From Hymenobacter roseosalivarius DSM 11622 (GTDB lineage: Bacteria; Bacteroidota; Bacteroidia; Cytophagales; Hymenobacteraceae), in assembly GCF_900176135.1 (NCBI RefSeq), contig NZ_FWWW01000077.1, positions 1 through 64,000 on the forward strand: a DNA stretch of 64,000 nt, written 5' to 3'. The notes under the pieces were generated by a model. That model made no database searches. It was not told the DNA's origin and was given only the letters and a program-made list of their open reading frames with translations. Positions within the stretch are counted from its first letter, which is position 1; each line of letters begins with the position of its first letter. Of this stretch, positions 16,721 through 25,627 are shown piece after piece. A program made the translations under genes and the position numbers.

Positions 16721-17713
16721 ATGAAACGTATTAAGCTCATCGAAGTCCGCTCCGAGCTGGGAGCCGGGACTCGCGGGGCCAGTCTGGGCGTGGATGCGCT
16801 ACGGATTGCCTGTTTAAACAAAGGTTCTGATTATTTCTGCCGGTTCAATTCCGTGGCTGTGCCAGATCTGAATCATGTGCTGTTCGACAAAAACCACTTC
16901 CCTTACGCCAAGCACATCGACTCCGTTTATACCGTTCAGAAAAACATTGCCAACACGGTAGAGCAGACGTTGCGCCTCGGTGAATTCCCGCTGGTGCTGG
17001 CCGGCGACCACTCCAACGCCGCCGCCACCCTGGCGGGCATTAAAACCGCTTATCCGCACAAAACCCTGGGTGTAGTGTGGATAGATGCCCACGCCGATAT
17101 TCACTCGCCTTACACCACGCCCTCGGGCAATATTCATGGTATGCCCATCGCTATGGCACTGAACGAGGACAATCTGGAGTGTCAGCGCAACGTGCCGGAG
17201 CCCGAAACCGAGTTTTTCTGGCATCGCCTCAAGAATCTGGGCGAACCGGGCCCCAAGCTCAGCCCTGAACACCTGGTGTACGTGGTGGTGCGCGACACCG
17301 AGCATGAGGAAAACGAAGTAATCAAGCGCCACAACATCAAGAACTTCGGTCTGGCTGAGTTCAAAGAAAAAGGCCCGAAGCAGGTAGCCCGCGAAATTTA
17401 TGAGCGCCTCCGCTACTGCGACTTAGTATATGTGTCCTTTGATGTCGATTCCCTGGATTCGCGCTTTAGCAAAGGCACCGGCACGCCAGTGAAGGAAGGC
17501 CTGAATGTGGAAGAGGCCATTGCTTTATGCCAGGCGTTGCTGGATAACGACCGGGTAGTGTGCTTCGAAATGGTAGAGATAAACCCTACGCTCGACTCAG
17601 AAAACACGATGGCCCGCAACGCCTTCGACATCCTGGAAGCGGCCACCGATACCATTCAGAATCATCTGCACCTGGCTGACGCTACCTCGCGCCAAAGCCG
17701 CGCTACTACGTAG
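16721..17713 (+). CDS. rocF: Arginase
   Basis: A 330-residue ureohydrolase that hydrolyses arginine to ornithine and urea with a binuclear Mn2+ centre. Metal-binding motifs: GDHS (residues 95-98), DAHADIH (122-128) and SFDVDSLD near 240. SGNIHGMP (135-142) is the arginase-type substrate loop, which favours arginase over agmatinase. The open frame reaches further upstream, but ATG at 16721 begins at MKRIKLIEV, just before conserved sequence. It diverges from the arginine decarboxylase gene, so two enzymes that use arginine share one regulatory region of about 260 bases. Confidence 0.88.
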   Translation: MKRIKLIEVRSELGAGTRGASLGVDALRIACLNKGSDYFCRFNSVAVPDLNHVLFDKNHFPYAKHIDSVYTVQKNIANTVEQTLRLGEFPLVLAGDHSNAAATLAGIKTAYPHKTLGVVWIDAHADIHSPYTTPSGNIHGMPIAMALNEDNLECQRNVPEPETEFFWHRLKNLGEPGPKLSPEHLVYVVVRDTEHEENEVIKRHNIKNFGLAEFKEKGPKQVAREIYERLRYCDLVYVSFDVDSLDSRFSKGTGTPVKEGLNVEEAIALCQALLDNDRVVCFEMVEINPTLDSENTMARNAFDILEAATDTIQNHLHLADATSRQSRATT

Positions 17714-17884
17714 CCACGGAGCGCTAAGCCCCCGCTTGACGAATCGTTGTCGTCGTTGCATAGCGCTAAAAAAGCCCCCCGGCGTTCATGAACGGGCTTC
17801 ACCGCCACCGCGGCCGGAGTCGCGTTATCAAAGCTGCGTCTGCTTGCTTATATTCATCCAGGTTCAGGCTAAAACCCTAGTACT

Positions 17885-18331
17885 ATGAAACTCAGATACG
17901 TGCGGTTGGGAATAATGGCTTTGACACTAAGTGCCTGCTCCGTAGCACCCCAGCAGCGCGGGCCGGAAGCCGATGTGCCCGGCCAGACCGTAAGTGCCGC
18001 AGTTACGGGCACGGTAAGCTACCGCGAGCGGATAGCCTTGCCGCCCACGGCCGTAGTAAAACTGCAACTCCTGGACGTAAGCTTCGCCGATGTAGCCGCC
18101 ACCGTGCTCGACTCCCTGACCCTGCGCCCCTCAGAAGGCAAGCAGGTGCCCTACGAGTTTTTGCTGCGCTACGATCCGGCCCAAATCAACGCGCGCAACA
18201 CGTATGCCGTGCAGGCGCGCATTCTGGTAGATGGTAAGTTGCTGTTTACTACCACGCAAGCCTACCCCGTTATTACCCACGGCAACCCCCTCGACGTGAA
18301 CATTGTGCTCCAGCAGGTGGGCGCTAAATAA
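17885..18331 (+). CDS. YbaY-family lipoprotein
   Basis: A 148-residue lipoprotein. The signal peptide ends in a lipobox (LSAC, Cys18). The mature part matches the YbaY/META-adjacent small lipoprotein domain: GTVSYRERIALPPTAVVKLQLLDVS, then YDPAQINARNTYAVQARI and TTTQAYPVITHGNP. Known members are outer-membrane lipoproteins of unclear role. It is followed by argS on the same strand after about 80 bases, which contain a likely argS promoter. The preceding gap (17714-17884) holds a weak GC hairpin at about 17769-17795. Confidence 0.8.
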   Translation: MKLRYVRLGIMALTLSACSVAPQQRGPEADVPGQTVSAAVTGTVSYRERIALPPTAVVKLQLLDVSFADVAATVLDSLTLRPSEGKQVPYEFLLRYDPAQINARNTYAVQARILVDGKLLFTTTQAYPVITHGNPLDVNIVLQQVGAK

Positions 18332-18373
18332 GTTGCTGGGGGGCTTTTTCGTGGCGTAAGCCGTAGCTTGCAC

Positions 18374-18381
18374 TACTTTTG
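18374..18381 (+). promoter_or_regulatory. Putative -7 box of argS
   Basis: TACTTTTG on the plus strand, matching TAnnTTTG, 32 bases before the GTG start of argS. Confidence 0.5.
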
Positions 18382-18412
18382 TGCCGCTTAACTTCCTAAT
18401 TCTCCGCACCCC

Positions 18413-20203
18413 GTGCAACAACTCGAACAAGACATCAAAGCGGCGCTGAGCGCGGCCATTCAGCAGGTATTTGGCGCTACGGTCGCGGCTGAGCAGCTGG
18501 TCATGCAGCCCACCCGCAAGGAGTTTGCCGGCACCTTTACGCTCGTGACGTTTTCGCTGACGAAAAGCCTGGGCAAAAGTCCCGAGCAGATAGGACAGGC
18601 CCTCGGTGAGTGGCTGGCCGCTAATGAAAGCCGGGTGAGTGGCTTTAATGTGGTCAAAGGCTTCCTGAACCTGGAAATAGGTGATAGTGAGTGGCTACGC
18701 CAATTTGCCGAGATGCTGGCGCGGCCCGACAATGCCCCTGTGCCTTCAAATGGTCCCCAGCGAGTAGTAGTCGAGTACTCGTCGCCCAATACCAACAAGC
18801 CCCTGCACTTGGGCCACCTGCGCAATATTTTCCTGGGCTACTCCGTGGCCGAGATTGTAAAAGCTACTGGCGCCACCGTTACCAAGGCCAACCTGATCAA
18901 CGACCGGGGCATCCATATCTGCAAGTCGATGCTGGCGTATCAGCGCTTCGGGCAGGGCGAAACGCCGCAAAGCTCCGGTATTAAAGGCGACCATCTGATC
19001 GGGAAATACTACGTGCTGTTTGAACGTCACTACCGCGAGGAAATCCGTCAGCTGGAGGCCGAGGGCGTAGCGCAGGATATAGCCAAGCGCCAGGCCCCGC
19101 TGATGACGCAGGCACAACAGATGCTGCTGCAGTGGGAGCAGGGCGATGAGGAAGTGCTGGCGCTGTGGAAGCAAATGAACGGCTGGGTGTACGAAGGCTT
19201 TGATGAAACTTACCGCACTATCGGGGTTGATTTCGACAAATACTATTACGAGTCCGAAACCTACCTGCTGGGCAAAGAGCGCGTGGAAGAAGGCCTGCAG
19301 AAAGGCGTTTTCTTCCGCAAAGACGACGGCTCGGTTTGGGTTGATCTGAAAGAGGAAGGCCTCGACGAAAAACTCCTGCTCCGCGCCGACGGCACCAGTG
19401 TCTACATCACCCAGGACCTGGGCACGGCCGAGCTGAAATACCAGGACTTCAACTACGATTCTTCGGTTTACGTCATTGCCGACGAGCAGAATTACCACAT
19501 GCAGGTGTTGCAGGGCGTGTTGCATAAGTTAGGCAAGCCCTACGCTGAGGCTATTCACCACCTGAGCTACGGCATGGTCGATTTACCTTCCGGCCGCATG
19601 AAATCCCGCGAGGGAACGGTAGTAGACGCCGACGAGCTGGTGCAGGAAATGGTGGATACGGCCCGCCGCACGACGCAAGAGTTGGGCAAAATAGAAGGCC
19701 TCAGTTCCGAGGAAGCCGAGCAGCTCTATCACACGCTGGCACTGGGCGCGCTCAAGTATTTTCTGCTGAAAGTTGACCCCAAGAAGCGCATGCTCTTCAA
19801 TCCCGAGGAAAGCATCAACTTCCAGGGCAATACTGGGCCTTTTGTACAGTACACGCACGCTCGTATTGCGGCCATTATGCGCAAAGCCACCGAACTAGGC
19901 TTGACTGGGGGGCAAATTGATGGCCTCGAAAGCCTGCACGAAACCGAGCGTGATGCCGTGCAGCTGCTGGCCGGATACCCTGGGGTCGTAGCGGAGGCTG
20001 CTCGTCTCTTGGCGCCATCCATCCTCGTGCAATACGTGTACGAGGTAGCCAAAGCCTACAACCGCTTCTACACCGAAGTACCCGTATTTGGCGAGCCCGA
20101 CGAGCCGAAGCGCCGCTTCCGCGTGGCCCTTTCCGCCCAAACTGGTCGTACCCTCAAAGCCGGTATGCGCCTGTTGGGCATCATGGTGCCTGAGCGTATG
20201 TAG
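18413..20203 (+). CDS. argS: Arginyl-tRNA synthetase
   Basis: A 596-residue class I aminoacyl-tRNA synthetase charging tRNA-Arg. The N-terminal additional domain (about 1-110) is followed by the HIGH signature in SSPNTNKPLHLGHLRNI (HLGH near residue 130). Further on come YVIADEQNYHMQVLQ and a KMSKS-like loop, SGRMKSREGTVV (near 400), then the C-terminal helical anticodon-binding DALR domain ending in MRLLGIMVPERM. The gene is complete and of normal length. GTG start at 18413. Confidence 0.97.
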   Translation: MQQLEQDIKAALSAAIQQVFGATVAAEQLVMQPTRKEFAGTFTLVTFSLTKSLGKSPEQIGQALGEWLAANESRVSGFNVVKGFLNLEIGDSEWLRQFAEMLARPDNAPVPSNGPQRVVVEYSSPNTNKPLHLGHLRNIFLGYSVAEIVKATGATVTKANLINDRGIHICKSMLAYQRFGQGETPQSSGIKGDHLIGKYYVLFERHYREEIRQLEAEGVAQDIAKRQAPLMTQAQQMLLQWEQGDEEVLALWKQMNGWVYEGFDETYRTIGVDFDKYYYESETYLLGKERVEEGLQKGVFFRKDDGSVWVDLKEEGLDEKLLLRADGTSVYITQDLGTAELKYQDFNYDSSVYVIADEQNYHMQVLQGVLHKLGKPYAEAIHHLSYGMVDLPSGRMKSREGTVVDADELVQEMVDTARRTTQELGKIEGLSSEEAEQLYHTLALGALKYFLLKVDPKKRMLFNPEESINFQGNTGPFVQYTHARIAAIMRKATELGLTGGQIDGLESLHETERDAVQLLAGYPGVVAEAARLLAPSILVQYVYEVAKAYNRFYTEVPVFGEPDEPKRRFRVALSAQTGRTLKAGMRLLGIMVPERM

Positions 20204-20300
20204 TATTACAGTGTGCTTCGCTTGCGTGCGTAAGCAAGCCAGTTGGCTAATTCGTTTAAGTGGAAACGCGCAAGAGCGTGTTCTACGAATACCTCTCCGT

Positions 20301-20882
20301 ATGAAAAGTATAGCGGTTTACTGCGGCTCCAGTGCCGGCCTCAATGACATCTACCGCCAGCAGGCGGAGATAATGGGACAAACTCTGGCTGAGCGCAACA
20401 TGACGCTGGTGTACGGTGGCGGTCGGGTGGGCCTCATGGGTGCCGTGGCCGACAGCGCCCTGCGCCACGGCGGCCGGGTCATTGGGGTTATTCCTGATTT
20501 TCTGGTGGAAAAGGAAGTAGAGCACCGGGGTCTGACCGAGCTGCACATCGTGAAGTCTATGCACGAGCGGAAGCTGCTGATGGCTGATTTGGCGGAAGGC
20601 TTCGTGGCCATGCCTGGTGGCTACGGCACGCTGGAAGAGCTATTTGAAGTACTGACCTGGGCCCAGTTAGGGCTGCACCACAAGCCGGTGGCTGTGCTCA
20701 ATGTGGATGGATATTACGACCAGCTCCTTGCTCTGCTCGATACGATGGCGGGGGAGGGACTGCTGCGCCCGGAGAATCGGGCGCAGCTCTTACAGGACGA
20801 ATCGCCTGCGGTGCTGCTGGATAAAATGCTGCGTTTCGAGCCAATAGCAGTGGAAAAATGGCTCACTCCGCCTACTACCTAA
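20301..20882 (+). CDS. LOG-family protein (cytokinin riboside phosphoribohydrolase-like)
   Basis: A 193-residue Rossmann-fold protein of the TIGR00730 LOG family. It has the two family motifs PGGYGTLEE (residues 105-113) and, upstream, the conserved SMHERK (86-91). Plant members release active cytokinin from its ribotide, and bacterial members hydrolyse AMP or related nucleotides. The role here is probably nucleotide-related housekeeping. The frame is open for another 71 codons upstream, but those codons overlap the argS 3' end, and the Rossmann fold starts at MKSIAVYCGSS, so ATG at 20301 is chosen. Confidence 0.9.
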   Translation: MKSIAVYCGSSAGLNDIYRQQAEIMGQTLAERNMTLVYGGGRVGLMGAVADSALRHGGRVIGVIPDFLVEKEVEHRGLTELHIVKSMHERKLLMADLAEGFVAMPGGYGTLEELFEVLTWAQLGLHHKPVAVLNVDGYYDQLLALLDTMAGEGLLRPENRAQLLQDESPAVLLDKMLRFEPIAVEKWLTPPTT

Positions 20883-21029
20883 GGTAGCCTGGCCGTATGA
20901 AGGCGCGGGAGGTTATGCTCCGCCTTGTCGCCGGCCTCCTACTTGCTCTGGTTCGAAACATTGGGTCAGGACTGGTAGTTTGGGCAGTGCCGCATACCTT
21001 TCGCCATTTTTAGCTTCAAAAAGCCCCCC

Positions 21030-21617
21030 ATGCAAGCTCCTATACTGTTTTTGCTACTTGCTTTAACCGCTTGCGGATCTTCTTCCTCCCAACCCCCAAC
21101 CGCTTCCAACCTTATGACTACTGCCCCCGAAACTGCCGCTGCCGGCACCGTGTACGACTACTCCGTAAAAACCATTGATGGCAAAGACGTGCAGCTAAGC
21201 CAGTTTAAGGGCAAAAAGCTGCTTATCGTGAATGTGGCCTCGGAGTGCGGCTATACCCCTCAGTATAAGGAGCTAGAAGAGCTGCACAAAAAGCATGGCG
21301 ACAAAGTAACCGTGCTGGGCTTTCCAGCCAATAATTTCGGCGGCCAGGAGCCGGGTACCAACGAGCAGATTGCCACTTTCTGCGAGAAAAACTTTGGCGT
21401 TACCTTCCCCATGTTCGAGAGGGTTTCGGTGAAAGGCGACGATACCGCGCCGCTCTACCAATTTTTGGCCGACAAAACCAAGAACGGCGCCATCAGCGAC
21501 GCGCCCACCTGGAATTTCTGCAAGTACCTTGTCGATGAGCAGGGCCACGTGGTTGGCTTCTACCCATCCAAGGTAAAGCCCATGAGCGACGAGCTGCTGG
21601 CCGCTATTTTGAAGTAG
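21030..21617 (+). CDS. Glutathione peroxidase-family lipoprotein
   Basis: A 195-residue thioredoxin-fold peroxidase with a lipoprotein signal (LTAC, Cys15). Catalytic residues of the family are visible: Cys73 in NVASECGYTPQY, Gln in GFPANNFGGQEP, and Trp/Asn in PTWNFCKYLVD. The active residue is Cys rather than selenocysteine. Most bacterial enzymes of this family use thioredoxin and reduce lipid or hydrogen peroxides. The lipid anchor would place this one in the periplasm or outer membrane, which is less usual. Confidence 0.9.
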   Translation: MQAPILFLLLALTACGSSSSQPPTASNLMTTAPETAAAGTVYDYSVKTIDGKDVQLSQFKGKKLLIVNVASECGYTPQYKELEELHKKHGDKVTVLGFPANNFGGQEPGTNEQIATFCEKNFGVTFPMFERVSVKGDDTAPLYQFLADKTKNGAISDAPTWNFCKYLVDEQGHVVGFYPSKVKPMSDELLAAILK

Positions 21618-21691
21618 GAGTAGGGGAAATAAATAAACGGTAGCCATTTGCAACCTGCTGATATCCTTCGGTATCCTACTTAAAAACAGAT

Positions 21692-22129
21692 ATGCAGATG
21701 CGCTCCTACCTTCTATTATTTGTGCTAGTAACTACGTTGCTAGCTGGCTGCGTGAAAGACCGCGATGTTGACCTCAATACAGCAGATTTTCGGAAATTTA
21801 CGCTGGTGATGCCAGCTAGCTGGGAGCAATTTTCATCCCAGGGCTTCGATTCTCAGGTTGGTGGTATTACTAATGGCAAGGATACGCTGAGGTATGACTA
21901 CGGCTGGTATGCCTACCGATTTCAACAGGAAACGACAGCCACCCACAAGCGCACCAATCTAGTCATTGCCAGCAGGCCAGCGCTGCTGGTAGTACCCAAA
22001 CAGCCCAATAAAGGTCTGATTGGGATATATGTCCAGGTGGACGAGACGAACAAATTCAATTTGTACGGCGAGAATATAAAGGACGAAGCAATGGCTGTCC
22101 GTATTATGCGGTCGGTTAAATTCAAGTAA
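21692..22129 (+). CDS. Lipoprotein of unknown function
   Basis: A 145-residue lipoprotein precursor with lipobox LAGC (Cys20). The mature part has alternating hydrophobic and charged strands (FTLVMPASWEQFSSQGFDSQ, YDYGWYAYRFQQ, GIYVQVDETNKFNLYG). It ends in AMAVRIMRSVKFK, resembling small periplasmic proteins that bind or shield a membrane partner, but I do not recognise a family. ATG at 21692 or 21698 (MRSYLL) are both possible. It lies between the peroxidase and menA on the same strand. Confidence 0.7.
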   Translation: MQMRSYLLLFVLVTTLLAGCVKDRDVDLNTADFRKFTLVMPASWEQFSSQGFDSQVGGITNGKDTLRYDYGWYAYRFQQETTATHKRTNLVIASRPALLVVPKQPNKGLIGIYVQVDETNKFNLYGENIKDEAMAVRIMRSVKFK

Positions 22130-22161
22130 GCTATGTCTTTCGCCTCTGTAAGACGCAACCA

Positions 22162-23088
22162 GTGAGTTCTTCCATATCTCCAAGCCCAAGCCCCGTCAAA
22201 GCTTGGGTCTCGGCTTTTCGGCCGCGTACGTTGCCTCTGGCACTAGCCAGCATTCTCACGGGGGGCTTTTTAGCCGCCGCCGGGGGGCAATTTAATGGCG
22301 TAGTCGTCGGCTTGGCGGCGCTTACTACCATCCTGCTCCAGATTCTGAGCAACCTGGCCAACGACTACGGCGACTCCCAAAACGGTGCCGACAGCGTACA
22401 TCGCGAAGGGCCGATGAGGGCGGTGCAGGCGGGTTATATAACGCCAGCCCGTATGAAGCAAGCTATGGGCGTCTTTGGCATAGCTGCTTTTCTATCAGGG
22501 CTGGCGTTGCTATGGATAGCGCTGGGCGCAGCTGGCATGTGGATTCTGCTGACGTTTCTGCTGCTGGGCCTGGCCGCCATTTGGGCTGCTATCAACTATA
22601 CGGCGGGCAGCAACCCGTATGGGTACGCCGGACTGGGCGACGTGTCGGTCTTTATCTTTTTTGGGCTGGTTGGCGTGGGCGGCACCTACTTTCTGCAAAC
22701 CCAGACGCTGCCGCTGGTAATTCTGCTGCCTGCCACTACCTTAGGCTGCTTCGCTACGGCCGTGCTCAACGTAAACAACATCCGCGACCTGCGCTCCGAC
22801 GAGCTGGCCGGCAAAATCACGATTCCCGTGCGGCTGGGGGGCAAATCAGCACGCCGATACCACTGGTTGCTGCTGGTGCTGGGCCTGGGCTGCGCCGCCG
22901 TGTACGTGGCGTTTACCTATCATTCGCTCTGGCAGTGGCTGTTTGTGCTATCTGCCCCACTGCTTTGGTTTAATGGCTGGCAAGTGTGGGCCCGGCAGGA
23001 GTCGAAGCAGCTCGATCCGTTGTTAAAGCAAATGGCCATGAGCACGCTGATTTTTGTGCTCTTGTTCGGGATAGGGCAGTTGCTATAG
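22162..23088 (+). CDS. menA: 1,4-dihydroxy-2-naphthoate polyprenyltransferase
   Basis: A 308-residue UbiA-superfamily membrane enzyme that prenylates 1,4-dihydroxy-2-naphthoate in menaquinone synthesis. It has eight to nine hydrophobic helices. The first Asp-rich motif is NDYGDSQNGAD (67-77) and the second is DLRSDELAGKITIPVRLG (about 211-228); both bind Mg2+-polyprenyl diphosphate. Order and length are normal for MenA. GTG start at 22162. Two copies of the G6C word described in the findings fall within its first 50 codons and a third near residue 228. Confidence 0.95.
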   Translation: MSSSISPSPSPVKAWVSAFRPRTLPLALASILTGGFLAAAGGQFNGVVVGLAALTTILLQILSNLANDYGDSQNGADSVHREGPMRAVQAGYITPARMKQAMGVFGIAAFLSGLALLWIALGAAGMWILLTFLLLGLAAIWAAINYTAGSNPYGYAGLGDVSVFIFFGLVGVGGTYFLQTQTLPLVILLPATTLGCFATAVLNVNNIRDLRSDELAGKITIPVRLGGKSARRYHWLLLVLGLGCAAVYVAFTYHSLWQWLFVLSAPLLWFNGWQVWARQESKQLDPLLKQMAMSTLIFVLLFGIGQLL

Positions 23089-23162
23089 CAACGCCTATCG
23101 CACGTTCGGAGAGTACTGTTGCAGCGGTTTCTGGGGGGCAAATGTGTACATTAGCCTGTACT

Positions 23163-25160
23163 ATGCGCGCACTAAACCTGCCCTCGTTCTCATCTGGTCG
23201 ATTTCTGTTACTGTGGAGCTGCTTGCTCAGTCTGTTTGCCGCTGTGCCGGCTCAAGCGGCAGCGGAAGATACGCTGGTAATGCAGCCATCCGGCGCCGAC
23301 TTCTTCATCGATGGCTCCTATTATAGTGTGCTGGAAGATCCTTCGGGTCGGCTAACGATACATGACGTGCGCCGCCCGGACAGGGCCAGCCAATTTGCCC
23401 CCTCCACCGGCGCACCTAACATGAGTAACACGAATTCGGCGTATTGGCTGCGCTTTACCGTGCGCAACGACGATCCTTCGGATACGCACTGGTACCTCGA
23501 CTTATTCGACTCTCACATCAATGACGTCCGGTTTTTTCAGCCTACCGCTACTGGCTACCGGCAGTTTCATACCGGTGCCGATCTGCCTTTCGTTACCCGA
23601 CCCCATCCCTACAAAGACTTTCTGTTTGACCTGCCCTTACCGCTGGGCCAGACCCAAATGTACTACCTGCGCTTAACGTCCAATTCCAAGACGAGCTTCC
23701 GCGCCATGATGCGCAATGAGCCGGTGCTGCTCACTCATTTTCAGGCCCAATACGGCTTGCTGGGGGGCTTTTATGGGGTGCTCTTCATCATGGTAGTGTA
23801 TAATCTGTGCATTTACCTTTTTATTGGCGAGCAAACCTACCTGCGCTACGTGCTGTACGTGCTGAGCTGCAGCCTCCTGTTTTTATCGGAAGATGGGCTG
23901 GGCTTTGAGTATGTATGGTCTGACTTGCCGGGGCTTAATCACCTAATCAATGCCGGCGCCCCCGTGCTGCTGCTCTTCACCTTCATGCACTACGCGCGCG
24001 GGTTCCTCGATACTGCCCTGCGCGTGCCCCGCCTCGACTGGTGGATTCGGCTGGTGGGCGCCCTGAGCGTAGTTCTGCTGCTGGCAGATATAATAGTAGT
24101 GCGCTCGGGCTTCAGCTTTTGGCTGTATCTCTTGCCCTACTGTCTTATTTATTATGCCGCCGTGCTGGTGTATCAGCAGGGACTACGGGCGGCGCGCTAT
24201 CTTTTGCTGGCTCACGCGCTGGTAGCCGTCAGCCTGGTTTTCCTCATTACCCGCAAGCTTGGCATCGAATTTCTGAACAACCACTTCACGGTGTACAGCA
24301 TGAACGCGGCGTTTGTGGTGGAAGTGACCATCTTATCGTATGCACTGGGCGAAAAGATCAAGGGCATTAAAGATGCCCGACTGGCCGTGCAGGCGCGCTT
24401 AGTTAAGCAGCTTCGCAAAAAGCACCTGGCCCAAGACCGCCTTGTCGAGCAGCTCCAGCAAAACCAGCAGCTCAAAGATCAGCTCAATTCAGAGCTGGAA
24501 GCGCAGGTAGCCCGCCGTACCCAGGAGCTAAGCCAGCAAAGCGAAACCATAGCCGCCCAAAACCGCGAGCTGGTACGGGCTAATGGACTCTTGGCCCTGC
24601 AATCGGCTGCCATTGAGAAGCTTAATGCCAACCTGCAGCATGATTTGCAGCAGGCTCAAACCGCCCGGGTCTTGGCCAAGGAAGTAGATTTCGGCGAGTT
24701 CAGCCAGATCTATCCTGACAAAGATGCCTGCCTGAGCTATTTGGCTGACCTGAAGTGGGCAAATGGCTACCAGTGCCGCAAGTGTGGCTACGAGAAGTAT
24801 TGCGCCGGCCGCGAGCCGCACGCGCGGCGCTGCACCCGCTGCCGCTACGTGGAGTCAGCCACCGCCTACACTATGCTGCAGAAGTGTAAGTTCTCTATTG
24901 TCAAGGCTTTGTACGCTGTGTTTCTGATTAATGCCCACCAAGGCAACTACTCTTCCCAGGAAATGTCGCGGCTGTTGGACCTGCGCCAAGCTACTTGCTG
25001 GAGCTTTAGTCAGAAAGTAATGGAAGCCATGCGCCGCCGCCGCCAATCTCTTGACTACGAAATAAACGAAAGCTGGACCCACATCTTACTCGACGCGACC
25101 AGCGAGACGGAGGAAGCCTCCGAATCTGACTTTTCCGCCTCGCTTTCTCAAAAAGTATGA
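23163..25160 (+). CDS. 7TMR-DISM receptor fused to an IS1595-type transposase zinc ribbon
   Basis: A 665-residue membrane receptor. Residues 1-35 are a signal peptide. Residues 36-190 are the extracellular 7TMR-DISMED2 beta-sandwich (YWLRFTVRNDDPSDTHWYLD). Residues 197-396 form the seven-helix 7TMR-DISM core. Residues 400-505 are a long coiled coil. Residues 516-625 resemble the N-terminus of IS1595/ISXO2 transposases: C538-X2-C541 and C557-X2-C560 form a zinc ribbon, followed by a helical part (YSSQEMSRLLDLRQATCWSFSQKVMEAM) like the transposase helix-turn-helix. The DDE catalytic domain is absent and the tail is acidic. In known DISM proteins this end usually carries a kinase, GGDEF or LytTR output, so DNA binding by the ribbon is a likely output (inference). 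ATG at 23163 is chosen because it starts the signal peptide; the frame is open further upstream. It is followed by the GH3-SusCD locus. Confidence 0.85.
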   Translation: MRALNLPSFSSGRFLLLWSCLLSLFAAVPAQAAAEDTLVMQPSGADFFIDGSYYSVLEDPSGRLTIHDVRRPDRASQFAPSTGAPNMSNTNSAYWLRFTVRNDDPSDTHWYLDLFDSHINDVRFFQPTATGYRQFHTGADLPFVTRPHPYKDFLFDLPLPLGQTQMYYLRLTSNSKTSFRAMMRNEPVLLTHFQAQYGLLGGFYGVLFIMVVYNLCIYLFIGEQTYLRYVLYVLSCSLLFLSEDGLGFEYVWSDLPGLNHLINAGAPVLLLFTFMHYARGFLDTALRVPRLDWWIRLVGALSVVLLLADIIVVRSGFSFWLYLLPYCLIYYAAVLVYQQGLRAARYLLLAHALVAVSLVFLITRKLGIEFLNNHFTVYSMNAAFVVEVTILSYALGEKIKGIKDARLAVQARLVKQLRKKHLAQDRLVEQLQQNQQLKDQLNSELEAQVARRTQELSQQSETIAAQNRELVRANGLLALQSAAIEKLNANLQHDLQQAQTARVLAKEVDFGEFSQIYPDKDACLSYLADLKWANGYQCRKCGYEKYCAGREPHARRCTRCRYVESATAYTMLQKCKFSIVKALYAVFLINAHQGNYSSQEMSRLLDLRQATCWSFSQKVMEAMRRRRQSLDYEINESWTHILLDATSETEEASESDFSASLSQKV

Positions 25161-25592
25161 TATTTCATAGAAGCATCGAGCCAGGTTATAAGAGTTAGAG
25201 AGCAACATTCCGTAGTCTTTCTTTGAAAGGGACGAGTTATCTTTCTGCTATTCATTTCTTCTTCCATAAGCACCGGAGTAGCAAGGCTATAAGAAGCAGT
25301 AGTATAAGGCGGTAACTATTTTGCTTTGCCACTAGACTTTATAGTTTTTAGGAGGAAACGGCCTGAAAAGAGGGTAACAAGCAATTTATTCCGAAAAAAT
25401 TCTTTGTACTCCACTTTTTTTCATTGTTTTTTAGCCGTTACCTCTTTTCTCCAACTGAGGTCAACTAAAGCGCGGAAGCCTGCAAATGGCTCTGTCTTAC
25501 GTGTGCTGTAAGTGTATAACTAGAAATAATCTTGCGCTTAAAAACTTCATTCTGAGGCAGTGGGGGGCTTTTTAGCCTTGCGTTTTCAAAAC
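25161..25592. other. AT-rich gap before the GH3 gene
   Basis: No convincing gene. It holds a 15-base word (25294-25308, AAGCAGTAGTATAAG) that recurs at 33617-33631 upstream of the decayed GH16 fragment, and a copy of the G6C word at 25562-25568. A short plus-strand frame at 25326-25511 has no recognisable content. Confidence 0.5.
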
Positions 25593-25627
25593 AAGGACGG
25601 ATATATTTGAGAAAACATCCCGTCCTT
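25593..25627 (+). promoter_or_regulatory. Promoter and possible operator of the GH3-SusCD locus
   Basis: AAGGACGG (25593-25600) and CCGTCCTT (25620-25627) form a perfect 8-base inverted repeat around a -7 box TATATTTG (25602-25609). The ATG of the GH3 gene follows directly at 25628. The leader would be very short. The symmetry around the promoter suggests a binding site for a dimeric regulator (inference). Confidence 0.5.

Noticed and set aside
18746-19525. Minus-strand frame (259 residues) inside argS
   Set aside because: Antisense shadow of argS, which is complete and has all class I motifs.
25326-25511. Small plus-strand frame (61 residues) in the gap before GH3
   Set aside because: Composition is not protein-like and no start context or family is visible.
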